Source: Microcebus murinus (lineage: Eukaryota; Chordata; Mammalia; Primates; Cheirogaleidae). From it: DNA of 64,000 nucleotides. The notes beneath the pieces are model-generated. The model was given only the letters and a program-made list of their open reading frames with translations, was not told the DNA's origin and searched no databases. The stretch lies in assembly GCF_040939455.1 (NCBI RefSeq), contig NC_134108.1:80458001-80522000 (forward strand), in the 5' to 3' direction. Of this stretch, positions 21,745 through 37,170 are shown piece by piece; position 1 is the stretch's first letter, and every line of letters starts with the position of its first letter. The position numbers and the translations under genes are program-made.

Positions 21745-23095
21745 CTACTCCCAGGTATAAAAATGTGCTACAGAGCTCTTTCATTGAACGTTATACTATG
21801 GGCGCAGGAATAAACTATCAGATCAATGGAATAAAATAAAATCTCTAGAAGTAGATCCAACTACGTATAAAAACCTAGTATATGACAAAAGTGATATCTC
21901 AAATCACTGAGACAGAGATGCTCTGTTTAAGACACAGTGTCAGGACTACTGGGTAGCCATTTGGAAAAAGATAAAACTAGATCCATTCATTCCATAGCAC
22001 TCAAGAATAAACTGTAAATGGATCAGAGATCTAAATATAAAAAGTAAAATTGTTTTACTTTTGAATATCAAAAGAAAATATAGGGTGAATTCCTCTAAAA
22101 CTGGTGTGTAAGGAAAGACTTTCTAACTATAACTAAAACCCAAGACATAATAAAAGAAAAGGTTAGTAAATTTGACTGCATGATACAAACATTTGCAAGA
22201 CCTAAAAAACACCACTAACCAAGTCAAAAACAGTTGACAAACTGGAAAAAAATAGTCACAGCATATATCATAGATAAAGAGTTAACCCCTCAATTTATTG
22301 AGAATTTTCTAAAAGTGAGAAAAAAAGACCTGTAGAAACCTTATAGAAAAAATGAGCATAGAATTGAACAAAAAACTCAAAAAGTGATATAAAAATTACC
22401 CTTAATAATATAAAAAGATATGCAATTTAATTCATGCAAAATGCAAGTTAAAACTGCAATGAAGTTCATTTTTCACCTGTCAAATTAGTGAAAATTTAAA
22501 AGCTTGACAACACATAGTATTGGTGATACAGTGAAGAAACAGATAATGTCACATGTTGCTGATGGATACGGAAAATGGTACAGCCCCATGGAGGGGAATT
22601 TTCCATTCTCCAAGCAACTATATATAACCAAGTCTCAACACAAGAAGTCCCCCTATGAATTGATCCTGAACATACATCTTCAACAAAATGAAAACACAGA
22701 TGCACAAAGTTATTCATAGAGTATTATTTATAATAGTCAAGAATAGAAGATTGGTTGAATAAACTATGGTACATACACAGAGTACGCTGTAGTTACAAAA
22801 CAAAATGAGGCGGAGTGCAAAATGAGAAAGAACACATATAGTATAGATAACTTTTCTATATAAAAGAAGGGGAAAATTTTAATGTATATAATGGCTTATT
22901 ATTACAAAAAAGAAACACAGGAAGCACAAACCAGAAAACAGTCAAGTTAGTTGCCTACAGGGGTTGGGGATATTGGATAGAGAGAATACAGGAAGAAGTG
23001 ACACATCTCCAATTATACTTCTTTGTATAGTTTGACTTTTTAAAGCATATCAATATTTTACATATTCTAAAAATAAAATCAATAAGAATAAGAAG
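21745..23095 (+). mobile_element. Old L1, 3' ORF2 to 3'UTR
   Basis: Recognisable from ATACTATGGGCGCAGGAATAAACTATCAGATCAATGGAATAAAAT onward, followed by typical steps of old L1 ORF2 C-terminus (GATCCATTCATTCCATAGCAC..., AAACTGTAAATGGATCAGAG) and a degenerate 3'UTR up to about 23095. No open frame. Confidence 0.75.
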
Positions 23096-23121
23096 GAAGT
23101 TCTAAAAGTGAAAGGGAACTA

Positions 23122-23195
23122 AGAATGTTAATCACATGACATCTTAACAAGAGGAGATATTTTTTCTCAGTAGTAAATTTAATTAATTACATTCA
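23122..23195 (+). repeat. Duplicated 74-bp block, copy 1
   Basis: AGAATGTTAATCACATGACA through AATTAATTACATTCA is repeated almost exactly at 25530-25601. The copies differ only by a two-base indel and one substitution next to a T run. It starts shortly after the end of an old L1. Confidence 0.9.
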
Positions 23196-26100
23196 ATGTA
23201 CAATCAAGTGGCTTATAAACATAATTATATTTTAAATGAATTCCATAGCCATATTAAAGGGAAAGAAGAGAAGGAGGAAGGAACCACTAATCTAAAGTAA
23301 TTTAAGCACACACTATTTACTGAAATGTCTTCATTTTGGGGGTAGAGGAAAAGGAAAAACTGCAAACGAATCCCAAACTCTTTTTGGTAAATGTTTTATT
23401 ATGATGGCCTGGGCAAAGCAATTCTCAATATATTTTAGGTGTACTAAAGGGCTGAAAAAATGAGTAAATATGTTGATGCTGTTGAAAGTTCTTACTGTAG
23501 AGGAAGAGACATATAAATATGGGATGCTGGAAGGCAAGAAATAACCCTTTGGGAATGGATCTAAACTGGAGGTATTGGTGTGAACTCATGATTTCTCAAA
23601 TATGTATATGAATGTTTATGTGCACATATATTGTGCATCTATATGTATATATACCTCTGTCTATTGGTATGCATGTGTATACGTGTGTGTGTAGTGTGTG
23701 TATAGAGAGAGATTTCTTACCTCTCTTTCCTGAAAAAGCCAAGAAGCAAAGATCAGAGGAGCAATTAGCTACTTGGTCCTCACTGAAAGGAACCAAGGCT
23801 TCCAGGAGAAATGGTTAATTCAAGGGTTCAGACAGGACAGCTTATTCCTAAGGAAATGGGCTGCCTGTGGCATCCAACACTTGTTTTTCTCTTCTCTTCA
23901 AGTCCTAGTAAGCCAGACACAGTTTCTTAGACCTACTATTGATATGGTTGTCAGCCAATCTTCCTGAGCTTCCATAAAGTTTATAATGATCCTCAGGACA
24001 TTAAAGAACTTCCACCAATCCCAAATCATCGTTTATTTTTATTCTGTATTCCTGTGAACACTTCCGTAAAGGCCATGCAAAACTTGGATTTTAATATCCA
24101 TCTTAATAAGCTTCCATTATTTGCAATTGGTTCCACATTTCCAATTGCAATATGTTTTTGTTAGACACTATAGGTACGAAAAGTTTGCTAGAACACAAAA
24201 TAAATGTCAGAAAGAGAGCCCACAGCAAATTAAACAACACACATTGCAGAATACACTCAGTATAGCATGGTTAAAAACTCATTGGCCAATAGGGTTTATA
24301 ATGTGGATGTGCTGAAGCTAATTGGCCCTACAGACTCACTAGATGATAATACAACCGCCCTTTGAGCATGGGGAAAATACATCAGTCACAAATGGCACTA
24401 TAATAAATTGGCCCTCTAACATCTTCCAGACGGCCACATGACATTTTCACTACCAATAGGATTTGAGTGAAGACTACAGTTGAGATCAGCAGCCACGACA
24501 CGTCCTCCCTGAGCAACCTACCTGAGGGAGAGTTGCCCACCCAGCCAGAATGGCAGCTGCGCGCAAGCCAGTGGCCTTCACAACTACCTCGAGACAGTCT
24601 GAGCTCTCATGCAGACCGGCTGCATTCAGGGAAGGCAGATGCGAGCAGCCACCACAGGCCATGCTTCTGCCCTTGGAGAAGACTTAGTGAGGGTCAGGAA
24701 AAGCAACTGAAAGTCATTCTTCCCAGTGCTTCAGAAAAGGCAAAATAGTGCCTAATTTATAGGCCTAAGAAGGACCCGTGCATTAGAGCAAATTTCAAGA
24801 GTTCTGGAGCTCTGTTAAGTGTGAGCTCCCTGCTCTCTGCCAAGCACTTCTTGCTTCTGCTCCACACTGCTAAGCCATCTTCCTTTTTCAGAATGAACTT
24901 TTACCTCTGCTTGTACAGATTAATTATGGCACAACAGAAGAGGCTTGCATGACTGCATCATAAGATCAAGGCACACTCGACATCAATCTTAGTTACATGA
25001 AGACTATATTATTACCATTTTTAATGTTTGTTTGCTTAATTTGCTTTTCACTGAATGAAAAGAAAACAGAGACTCAAAGCATTATGGAGGGAACATAGAT
25101 TTTCATCTTCTCCTTCTCTATCCCTGAACTGCCAAGTACTGTACTTTCAAGTGGCTTATGGAAAGGGTTAGAAGTGAAGAGTGAGAAAGACCGATAGGAG
25201 CTGAGCTGTTTCTATTGTCAGTCTCTGAGGCTCCATGAACAGACTGAAAGTTCAGTTGAGGTCTATGAAAATATTAGCAGATGCCAAAAGGCCAGCAGCC
25301 AAGATTTGTGTCTTTGTGCAAGAACTGAATAGCTACCAACAGCTAGAAAATTTTTAAAACCTTGGCACTGATGGAAAAGTCCTATGAAAAAGTGAGAAAT
25401 AGAGAAACGTTTCTGAAATAATTATATTTATGAACTTGTAAAAGAATGTTCTCTACAGATCCTAGGCCTCTAAGCATGTAGATAACTGAAATTTTAAGAC
25501 TAGGAGATGATTCTATTTTTAGGTTATTCAGAATGTTAATCACATGACATCTTAACAAGAGGAGATATTTTATCAGTAGTAAATTTAATTAATTACATTC
25601 AGAGATCTATAATAGGCCCTTCTTAATTATTTTGTGTTTCTGAATAAATGGGAAACATCTGTTTTATGCATCTTTTTAAAAAGATACTAGTCAACATAGT
25701 AAAAAAAATATTTAGGCTGTATAAAATGAATTGAAACCAATGCCAAATGCTATAAGTGTTTTTATACAGTGGAATTTGAATTTTTAAGATAAAATATAAG
25801 TGAAAAAATATGATTAAAGCAAATATTTGAGATTTTATTTACTGATCAACTTATAAAACTTGTACGTGCTTCAAATATATTAATACTTAATAATAATTTT
25901 ATTTCTCTTAAGTAGAATCTATAATTTATCTTTATCAGAAATGAATTTAATGCTTTTATTTCTAGAAGGACAACTTTTCTATTAAATTTTGTGTCTTAAC
26001 AGATAGTTGAGTGTAATGACATAAAAGAAACAGTAGAGGGCACTTCAGTTCTCCAACAAAATAAAACCGTTTCTAAAACCTATTATAAATCAGTAAAATA

Positions 26101-26929
26101 CACAATGAGATTTGAACTACCTGATAAGGGTTAAACAAAAATGTAAAGCAAGTTCCTCTGCTTCCCATAGGCTAATAAAAGATATCTTAGGTAAATTTCA
26201 GCTTCCTTCTGTAATCAATTTATAAATCAATTGAGTACCATATGAAAAACAGAAGTGTTCTCAGATCTGCAAATTACTGGATCCATCATTTCAAGAGTAT
26301 TTTATTTTTAAAAACTCACACTTAATTGGAAATTGCCTGACCTATTGAATATATTTAATTTAAATTAGTAAATTCTCATTATCCAATATTTTTAAGAGGT
26401 AAATTGAGTGCTCTCTATATTTAAAAAGTAGCACTGTTCAACGAGGTATATTTCATATATTTTGGTTTGAAACCCTCTAACAATTACCCTATGACCTTAG
26501 ACATATTACTTATTCACTGTTTTCTCCAAAATCATTTTTATTATCATTATTGTCATCATTATAATCATCATTTTAAAGTATAGTTGCTGCATTCAAGTTG
26601 TTTTCATTCTATTCTAATTGAAACATGAAAAAGAAAACAATAGGGGAGACATTGCACAATTAAATCTAAATTGTGTTCAATGTGTGAACAGTCTCAGGCC
26701 AGACACTACAATCCCCTAGGCCTCAGTTTCTACATTGTATAATGAGGTTCTATACCTGATGATCAGACTCTACAACACTGTCATCCATTCTTATTTTGCA
26801 TTTTGTTCTATTAAATTCAGTTATCTATGACCCATCTTATAACAGATATATGGTGGTTCTTAACCTTTTAGAGTTTAAAGACCCACTTGAACATCTTATC
26901 AAAGATATGGAGCTTTTCCCTCTAGAAAT
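23196..26929. other. Low-repeat stretch, no gene supported
   Basis: Apart from a TG/TATA-rich patch at about 23600-23710 and the duplicated block at 25530, I see no repeat family. The longest open frame (24467-24748, plus strand, 93 codons) has no recognisable domain and no splice or promoter context. At 24000-24450 there are several homeodomain-type and CCAAT-type motifs (CATTGGCCAATAG, GCTAATTGGCC), which could be a regulatory element, but that is only a guess. A MIR-like patch is possible at 26690-26790 (CCTAGGCCTCAGTTTCTACA). Confidence 0.45.
25530..25601 (+). repeat. Duplicated 72-bp block, copy 2
   Basis: Near-identical to 23122-23195, 2.4 kb away and in the same orientation. The flanks are unrelated, so it is not part of a longer segmental duplication that I can see. 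Confidence 0.9.
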
Positions 26930-26938
26930 TGCTATAAT

Positions 26939-28484
<1,546 letters not shown>

Positions 28485-28900
28485 GAGCAAAACCCACATG
28501 CCTTATTAGAGGCACTTCACCATCTGGCCCAACCCACCTTCCAGCCTCATGTCTTCCTCCTGCATGCCTCACAGTCCTTAGTGCTTTTGTGACAAAATGT
28601 CCTCTTGAACTGGAATGTCCTTTCCCATGACTCTCCATCTGGTGAAATCCTACCCATCCCCAGATCCCAGCCCCAAAGCCACCTTCTATGTTTAAGCACT
28701 TGTTAACTCCCTCTTTCTACTTCCTGCAAGTAAAATTAACACGCCTTTCTCTGGGCCACCAAGGACTGTGTTCATATATATGGTGCTCATCGTAGTACAC
28801 AGAAATGGGTATTAGTCACATCCTTCTTTCCCAATGCACCATGAGCTCCTTGAAGGAGACTAGTCTAATTCCTTTTGTATCCCACTCCCAAATCTTAGAA
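28485..28900 (+). mobile_element. L2 (CR1-like LINE) fragment
   Basis: A C/T-rich segment with CATCTGGCCCAACCCACCTTCCAGCCTCATG, a diverged CACCTTCTATG...CCCTCTTTCTAC block and CACCATGAGCTCCTTGAAGGAGAC, in the order found in L2 3' ends. Confidence 0.65.
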
Positions 28901-30744
28901 AAACATGGGTTAATAATATGAAATAGATCGATATTTCTTAAAGAAAGAAAGGGAGGGAGAAAGGAATTGCAGTCAAAAGGCTGTTGTAATAATCCAGACA
29001 GAAAGTCTCAGATGAGCCTAAATATGTCAGGCGGAACTGGGAATGGAAATATAAAATTATTAAAACAGAAAATATTAGATTTGATGGGTGATTAAATGTA
29101 GGGAATGACAGATAAGAAGAGCATGAAAATGATTCTGACTGAATTTTCTGGCCCAAAAGACTGAAAGAACATAGAGGATATTTTAAACATAGGAAGAATA
29201 GGAAAAGGAAAAGAAAGTTAATTTCTGTTTCAGACTTTTGAACTTGACAAGCAGGAGGCCTTCCATTTGTAGACGTTTAGCAGATAGCTGTGTATTCATA
29301 TGCGGAGCTTTAAGAAAAGTTCTAGGCTTAAAGCATGATAATGAGAACTATGAAGTGAATAATATTGAAGAGAAGAGAACCAAAACCTGTATTTGGGGGT
29401 TCTGCTTCTATTTTAAAAATTAGGAAAAGAAGAGAAGGAGGAGAAGGAATCTGATGAGGGACCACATGAAGTGATCCAGGAAAACACAATGTCACAGGAG
29501 CCAAGAAATGAGACCAAAGGTATAGAATGTTGAGTCTGAGCCAGAGGAGGACTGAAGGAGTCATTGTCATTATAACCTCAGAGAGGGCAGGTCACCAGAG
29601 CAGTGGCAGCAAGATGGAGATGGAGCCAGTGGAGAGACAGAGTGAGGATAGAGAGTGTGGCCTGCTCTCAGAAATGTTAGTTGTAACAGGGCTGACGGGT
29701 GTTGCTATACAGCCTGTGTGGATGATTTCTGGTTGTCACCTACATTGTCTTCTAATTCAAGTTTCATTAAAGTTTCAACTGCCCACAGCTACTAATTTTT
29801 GTTTTCTTTAATTTAAGAAGTTGAAAATAGAATCTGTGTATAAGCCTAGGGTTGGGGTGGAGAAGTAGTTTGATAATTCATTTATTCTCCCTCTTAAAGT
29901 ATATCCTTTAATTCTCAATATGAGCCAAGTGATTTTTTTTTCTAAAAAGATAAACCCAAAAGATCTTAAGGAGTCCCTTCAAAAAGAGATTCAAATAGAG
30001 GCTCCCATTAAATCCAGTTGGAATTGTATATGCTCAGCTGCTGCAGGCTGGGGTTAGGGTTTAATTGTGAGCCTACACACTCAAAGTCATTATTTCTTAC
30101 TTGGCTTTCTCCTCCTGTCTCTCTAGATTGCAGGCTGTATTGTCTAATGTAGCAAAGGGAGAATTGACATGTCTGCCTTCCTCGCAGTTGAAGCACTTTT
30201 TATTGTCTCACCCCTATTCATAACTGAGGAGGTCTGGGCATTTTAGATCATGATCAGTGAAGCTTGTGGCTCTCTCTACTCAGCGCCATGCCCAGCGCAG
30301 TAGGTTTATTCTACCGAGTTTCTAATTGAAGACCTGTGTGTTTTAGTTTGGTTTTAGCCAATGTATTTTAAATATATTTTCTGAACTAGTGTGGAAAAGT
30401 TTATCAAAATCCAGTTAAAAAGTAAGCTTTTCAGAGATCAAAGATATTAATTAAATAATGCAATCAAAGTCGTCTTACTCTGTCAGTGCCTTCCTAGAAA
30501 TTATAGTTGATGGATTTCTACAAAGGAAGTGTTTCCTTCCCAGGGGAAGAAACAGGAAGCCAAGGTGAAAGAAAGCTTAAAAGAGCTAAGAAAAGCAAGA
30601 GAAGAGAAGTCTGATTTTAGTAGCAGCAGATGAGGTCATTCCTACTGAAGACCTATTTTTAAAAAAGCTGTATTTAGTGTATAGTATATTTATTTGGATA
30701 TAATGTATACATGGTAATGTCTTACTGTTGGCATGAAAGCTACA
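28901..30744. other. Stretch without recognised gene
   Basis: Contains a purine-rich patch around 29420-29480 and an 'old repeat' patch at 28980-29160. The open frames (for example 29527-29811, plus strand) have no known domain. No named repeat is supported. Confidence 0.4.
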
Positions 30745-32112
<1,368 letters not shown>

Positions 32113-33453
32113 GACAAAACAGTATCTGACCTACACTAACTTTCCCATAATTATTTGTTGCATGAGTGAATGAATTATCTAAAAGTTCTTAAGTCCTGGG
32201 AGTGTTTCGCTTTCCTACCACAAAGGAGCTCTCTTCAGGGCCCTGTCCTTTCCCTGCCCTCTTATGCTTTCAGAAGTCCTCTCTCTTTTCCCACCCAGTG
32301 CACTTCTAACTCATCCCACTCCCCTGGAGAACACAGCCTAGAGGACAATTGTCTGTTTTCTGCCCTACTCTGTAGCCAAGAGAATCCTCCATGTGTCTTC
32401 TGTCCATTCTCACCCCAGGGAGTGGACGTGAGAGAAGGGCCTATAGCCTTCATGGTTTTGGTTGGAAGGGGAAGGAGATAAAAAATGGACACCCATCTTA
32501 GGCCTTAATCCCACTGTGAACACAAGCTGGGAGAGGCCCTGGATGTTATTAATAGCATGGCTTCTATAGGATTTGGTGAGTATTATGGGCTCCACACTTA
32601 AACAACAGGTAGTTGTTTTGATGATGATGTTGTTGTTCATTGCCCCGGGACAAAAGGTAAAGGCTGTGGTATAAAACTGATTTATTCAATCTGAGTGGAT
32701 ATTGTTTACTTCACCCCATCCCTTTATTAAACAAGTACAGTGGCTACCGTATTGTACTGAAAGAGACAAGAAACTAGGTTGTAAGTTGAAGGTATCATAC
32801 TACCTGTCCCTGTGTGACATGTTGGCTGGCAGATTCATAATGGCAAAGAGTAGCAGCTATCAAATGTAAGTGGGGGCAGGAGAGAAGAGAGGAACTCCCA
32901 CTTTTTCACCTACAAAGACTCTCCTACCCCCCCCCATGGTAACCAGGGAGACCACTCCTTGGACCTCCTTTCAAGAGACCCTGCATGGGGAGCATGGTTG
33001 AATGACAGCCCTAGCCACTGCCCCTTCAAGTCCAGCACAGCACTCATGCCTAGACCACACTTTCTGCAGTCTTCTCCAGGTAAAGATGGAGCAGGTGGGG
33101 TCACTACAGGCAGGCCATTGCAACCAGTGTAGGACTCCTAATGCTTCCAAGTCAGGAGGCTCACTTGCCACTGCCATCTCCTGCTTCCTCCTCCATCCTC
33201 CTTCACTGGAGTTTCCTCTTCATAAATCTCTTTCCTATCTAATTCCATCTTGGCATTAGCTTCCTGCAAGACTTAAACTGATATACCCCCAAAGAGCTGG
33301 TGCCATCCTGACAACTCACAAAATTCTTAATTATCAAAACTAAAGAAAAATATTATGGGTGAAGATTGCATCTTCTAACAGACTTATTAGGGACGGTACA
33401 CCCCCAAATGTAGGTAGAAAATGCCATCTCTCATCATGTAATGGAATCAATGA
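32113..33453. other. No gene; possible LTR end near 33200-33290
   Basis: Mostly unrecognised. The part at about 32900-33290 ends with TCATAAATCTCTTTCCTATCTAATTCC and ACTTAAACTGATATA, which looks like the poly(A)-signal region and end of an old LTR on the plus strand, but I cannot define the start, ends or duplication. Confidence 0.35.
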
Positions 33454-33795
33454 AGAAGTTTCTTTTTTAAAAAATTTCAGAGTATTACAGGGGTACAACG
33501 TTGTGGTTACATGAATTGCTTTTGTACAGTTTGAGTCAAGGTTGTAAGTGTGTCCATCACCCACATAGTGTGGATCATACCCATTAGGTATATATTTATC
33601 CATCCCCTCTTCCCCCCTCTCACCTGCTTGATTTCTATTGAATTTTGACTACCATATGTGCATATGAGTATTGATCTATAAGTTTCGATTTAGTAGTGAG
33701 TACATGTGGTTTTTGTTCTTCCATTCTTGTGATACTTCACCTTAAAAGGATGGTCTCCAGTTCCATCCAGGTTGTTATGAAGGAGGTTCTTGACC
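33454..33795 (-). mobile_element. L1 3'UTR fragment, antisense
   Basis: After a T-rich start the plus strand shows TTTCAGAGTATTACAGGGGTACA, GTGTCCATCACCCACATAGT and GAGTACATGTGG, the reverse of the 3'UTR of the L1 family at 13.4 and 19.2 kb. The copy is about 340 bp, strongly 5'-truncated and non-coding. A closely similar copy begins at 62823. Confidence 0.88.
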
Positions 33796-36239
33796 TGGTT
33801 CACAGGTGACTTTAGGATCTCCTATACTCTTTAAATATGTATGTATCGAATGTGCATGCAATTATCCTTGAAGAAGATCTATAGCTTTCATCACATTCAT
33901 CTGAGAAATTATCAGCAGTAGCAGCCAATTGTCAGTTAACTAGGTAGTTCACAAGTCACATTAACATGAAATCTGTGTTACATAACTTATTGTATTCAAT
34001 AATAGTCATGCTTCCATTTTCCACCCCAAACTAAATGAACTTCAGTCATCTTTGAAGTGCTGCAAACTAAGCCTGCAGTACAAAAATAATCAGTACTGCA
34101 TTCTTCATCTTTCACTGAACTTTAATAGAAATGATGCTTTAATTTGAATAGTTATTAACATGAAAGAAATAAGTAATTGAGAAATCAATAGGTTAATTTT
34201 TAATATTAGAGAATTACATCTCAGTAGAGGATGCTTCAACTCTTATCCCAGACAATGCTTAAAGTTAATCCACTGGAAGATAGCGGAAAAGCACCTCTAG
34301 CAGCTGTTCTGAAGGAGGTTTATGTCAGCACCACTTACATCAACTATACTCAGAACATTTGTGTCAGCAGCATAAATGCTGGCATGTCAGCATCTACATT
34401 TTATATCCCCCCAAAATGTGTATAGTTTAATTAGACCAAAGACAGGGAATGGTTTGTTGACAGCTCATCCTGGAAGTTATGGCTTCCTAAGGGAGACATT
34501 CCTGCCCCACCCTGGGGAACCATCTAATATTTGTCAGTGAAAAGCTAACCCCTCATGGCTTGTTCCCTACTGGAAACTCTTTTCAGAAGGTAATAATTTT
34601 ATCTCTGAATCTAGTGGAATAATTATGGTGAGTTGGGACCAATAATTTGTCTGGACACCTGCAAACATCTGTGCTCTGTTACTACCAACTTCAGTCAAGC
34701 ATCCCAAATTCCTCCCTGTGTAGGTTTATCTTTTTTCTATGCTCAATTTAAATGTGGAAAAGAAAGCTTCTACAGAGAGAACTAGCAGAATAACCAAACA
34801 GCCCTATGATCTGTTGAAATAGGTGAAGCCTTCAGGGGAGACCAAGTTCCTCTGAAGGGAGAGTCGATCCATGCACAGGAAAAAACTCAAGGACAGGTAG
34901 AGAACTCTCCCCTCCACACTTGTTCAGCCTTAATTTTGGTAGAAAATTCTTGTTCAGTACTCTCAATACTTTCAATTTATCAGTTCCTGGTAGCGTTGAA
35001 TAATAGTTTTAGGAAGAATCTCAAGTTCATGCTTGGAAAGGTAAGACAGAAGATTTTGTTTGGTAGGGGGAGAGCAACAGTTGTATAGGGTACTGTCTTT
35101 TCAGTCAGCAAGGGAAAATTAAATCTAGTTAAGTGTTAGAAAATACTGACTCCCTTTCTATGGAGAGCAAGATATTAGGAATAAACATCAGAGGGGAGTT
35201 AAAATAAAACTGTGCTCAAATTTTTGATGCAGAAACCAGAGATTTCTCTATGACAATGACAACCAGATACTAACTTCTGACAAAACACAGTTGCTACCTC
35301 CGGCTAAGTTCCTTCCTGACCTCTAACTGAGTTCCTTATATTTCAGTCTCTACTGGAAGTTTCTTTTTCTAAAAGGAGCAGTCACGTACATCCTGAATTA
35401 AAACACACACATAAGCACACACACACATGCACACACACTTTAAAAGCATTACTCTTCCTTGCAGAAATATCATGGGGTAGTCAGCAAGCGTAAATGTAAG
35501 CAAATCATAATGATTCAGACCAAGTGAGGGCGCTTGTCTTGGGTTTTAGCTATTCTCTACAAAATCTTTAAATCAGGGCCCTGACAGAAACACAGAAAAG
35601 GTCTTAGCTTGGGGCTGCCAATGTCCTCACCTAATAGCAGTTAATGCTTCCTCAAATGCCCATGGCCATAATCCCATTGGCTCTACACTCAGAAAAAAAG
35701 AGAAAAGCATATAAATCTTTTCTAACAGTTTGACCAATGTCTGTTCTACATTTTAAAGATATACTTTCATAGACATAATTCTGGGGAAAGCCAGTTGTGG
35801 ACATGAGGATCAGGATGAAATATATTAGGTGTCATATGTTACTTTGTTAACACGGAGTAATAATTTTCACTTGCACTGCATCTCTTTGAAGGATCACAAA
35901 TTGCTTTACTGCTGTCATCACACAGCCACTATTCAATCATTTTGAGGAATTATAATGGTCACTAAAAAACATCTGAAGATGAAAGCAGGGAGATGCTTTT
36001 CCTATCTAGTAAAAAGGGAAAAGGAGTGTCACAGGAAATTACGGACTGCTGGACGTGCATGAGTACCAGAGCAAATGATCAAGCCTTCATAATACTACGT
36101 AAGATATGTAATGGTGACACAGCATTTTGGAGAGCATCATTGTAACTAGAATTGTGTAGAGTTATTTGTTTTTGTTTTTAAAGCCATTTTAGTGCCAATA
36201 GGTTTCTGAGTCTGTTGCATTGAATAAGCAACAAGGTGC
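33796..36239. other. Stretch without recognised gene
   Basis: Only short frames in AT-rich DNA. Contains an (AC)n-like tract at 35402-35440. No named repeat or exon is supported. Confidence 0.45.
35402..35440. repeat. Imperfect (AC)n microsatellite
   Basis: ACACACACATAAGCACACACACACATGCACACACACTT-type run with three interruptions. Confidence 0.9.
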
Positions 36240-36370
36240 CATGGACCAGGAGTAAGAAGACATGGATCTAGCCTTTTCTCTTCCACAAAATCCCCATGTG
36301 ACTGTAAGTAGATCACTCATCCTTTTATTTCTTGGATTCTCCTCTAGAAAAATCAGATAGTACTTCTTAC
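36240..36370 (+). mobile_element. MIR SINE fragment
   Basis: Diverged MIR core: ACATGGATCTAGCC..., CATGTGACTGTAAGTAGATCACTC, then AAAATCAGATAGTACTTCTTAC in the MIR order. Confidence 0.5.
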
Positions 36371-36459
36371 TTGTCAACGTCCCTTGAATTAGAATCTTTG
36401 AGAAACTGAGGACTAAGGTCCAAAATCCTAAGATATTTGTATCTCTAATAAATGTCATC

Positions 36460-37170
36460 TAGTGTGGCTGCCTGGCTCACAGGATGGCCACCTGCTGGAA
36501 TTCCTTCTTGTGATGCAGGAGGTTTGTGATGGAAAATGGTCCTGTCTGGACCACAGGGTGCAATTCCTTGTCCCCCTTCTCTACAGTGGACTCGCACAGG
36601 CATAGACACTTCATTCAAATATGGCTGTTCAAACTCTCCGTCCCCGGACACTGAATGGAGGGACAGAAAGGCATATAAAGATTGTAGATTATCAGTCCAG
36701 AGGGTCACAAGACATTTTTTTAAATTGTGAAATAATAGACTGGAATAGACTAGATCAGACGTCAGTACTCTCAGCATCTCTTCCCACCGCACATTGGAGT
36801 AGCTTCCTCACAGTGCCTAGGACTGGCTGGGATCTGCAGTGCTGGACAGAGAGCCCCCTGGTTCGCATTTCCTATTTCCCCTTTTGGGGATGCTCCATTC
36901 TACAACTCTCTACCTCCACCTAGGGTCAACCAGGTGCCCCAAAGAGTTGCGATTCATGCCTATGGGGTCATCCTGGGGCCCCATCAGCGGACCCTGGCTC
37001 AAGGAAGTGGCCAGGAGACAGAATTACTCTTACTGGCTAGCACGATATTTCTCTTGTGGAATTGTATGAGATTGGGCTGCCAGATGGTGTTACCATACTG
37101 ATTTTGAAGCACTATACATCCTATGGATCCCAAAGGGCATTGCTAGTGGTACAAATAAAGTTTGTTTTGT
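36460..37170 (+). other. Unassigned element-like segment with poly(A) signal
   Basis: More GC-rich than its surroundings. It has TATAAAG at about 36674 and ends with ACAAATAAAGTTTGTTTTGTGAG (AATAAA near 37155). The layout would fit an old LTR, but I find no convincing end pair or target duplication and no coding similarity. Confidence 0.3.

Noticed and set aside
24467..24748. 93-codon plus-strand open frame as a gene
   Set aside because: No recognisable domain, no convincing splice or promoter context, and one such frame is expected by chance in GC-richer DNA of this length.
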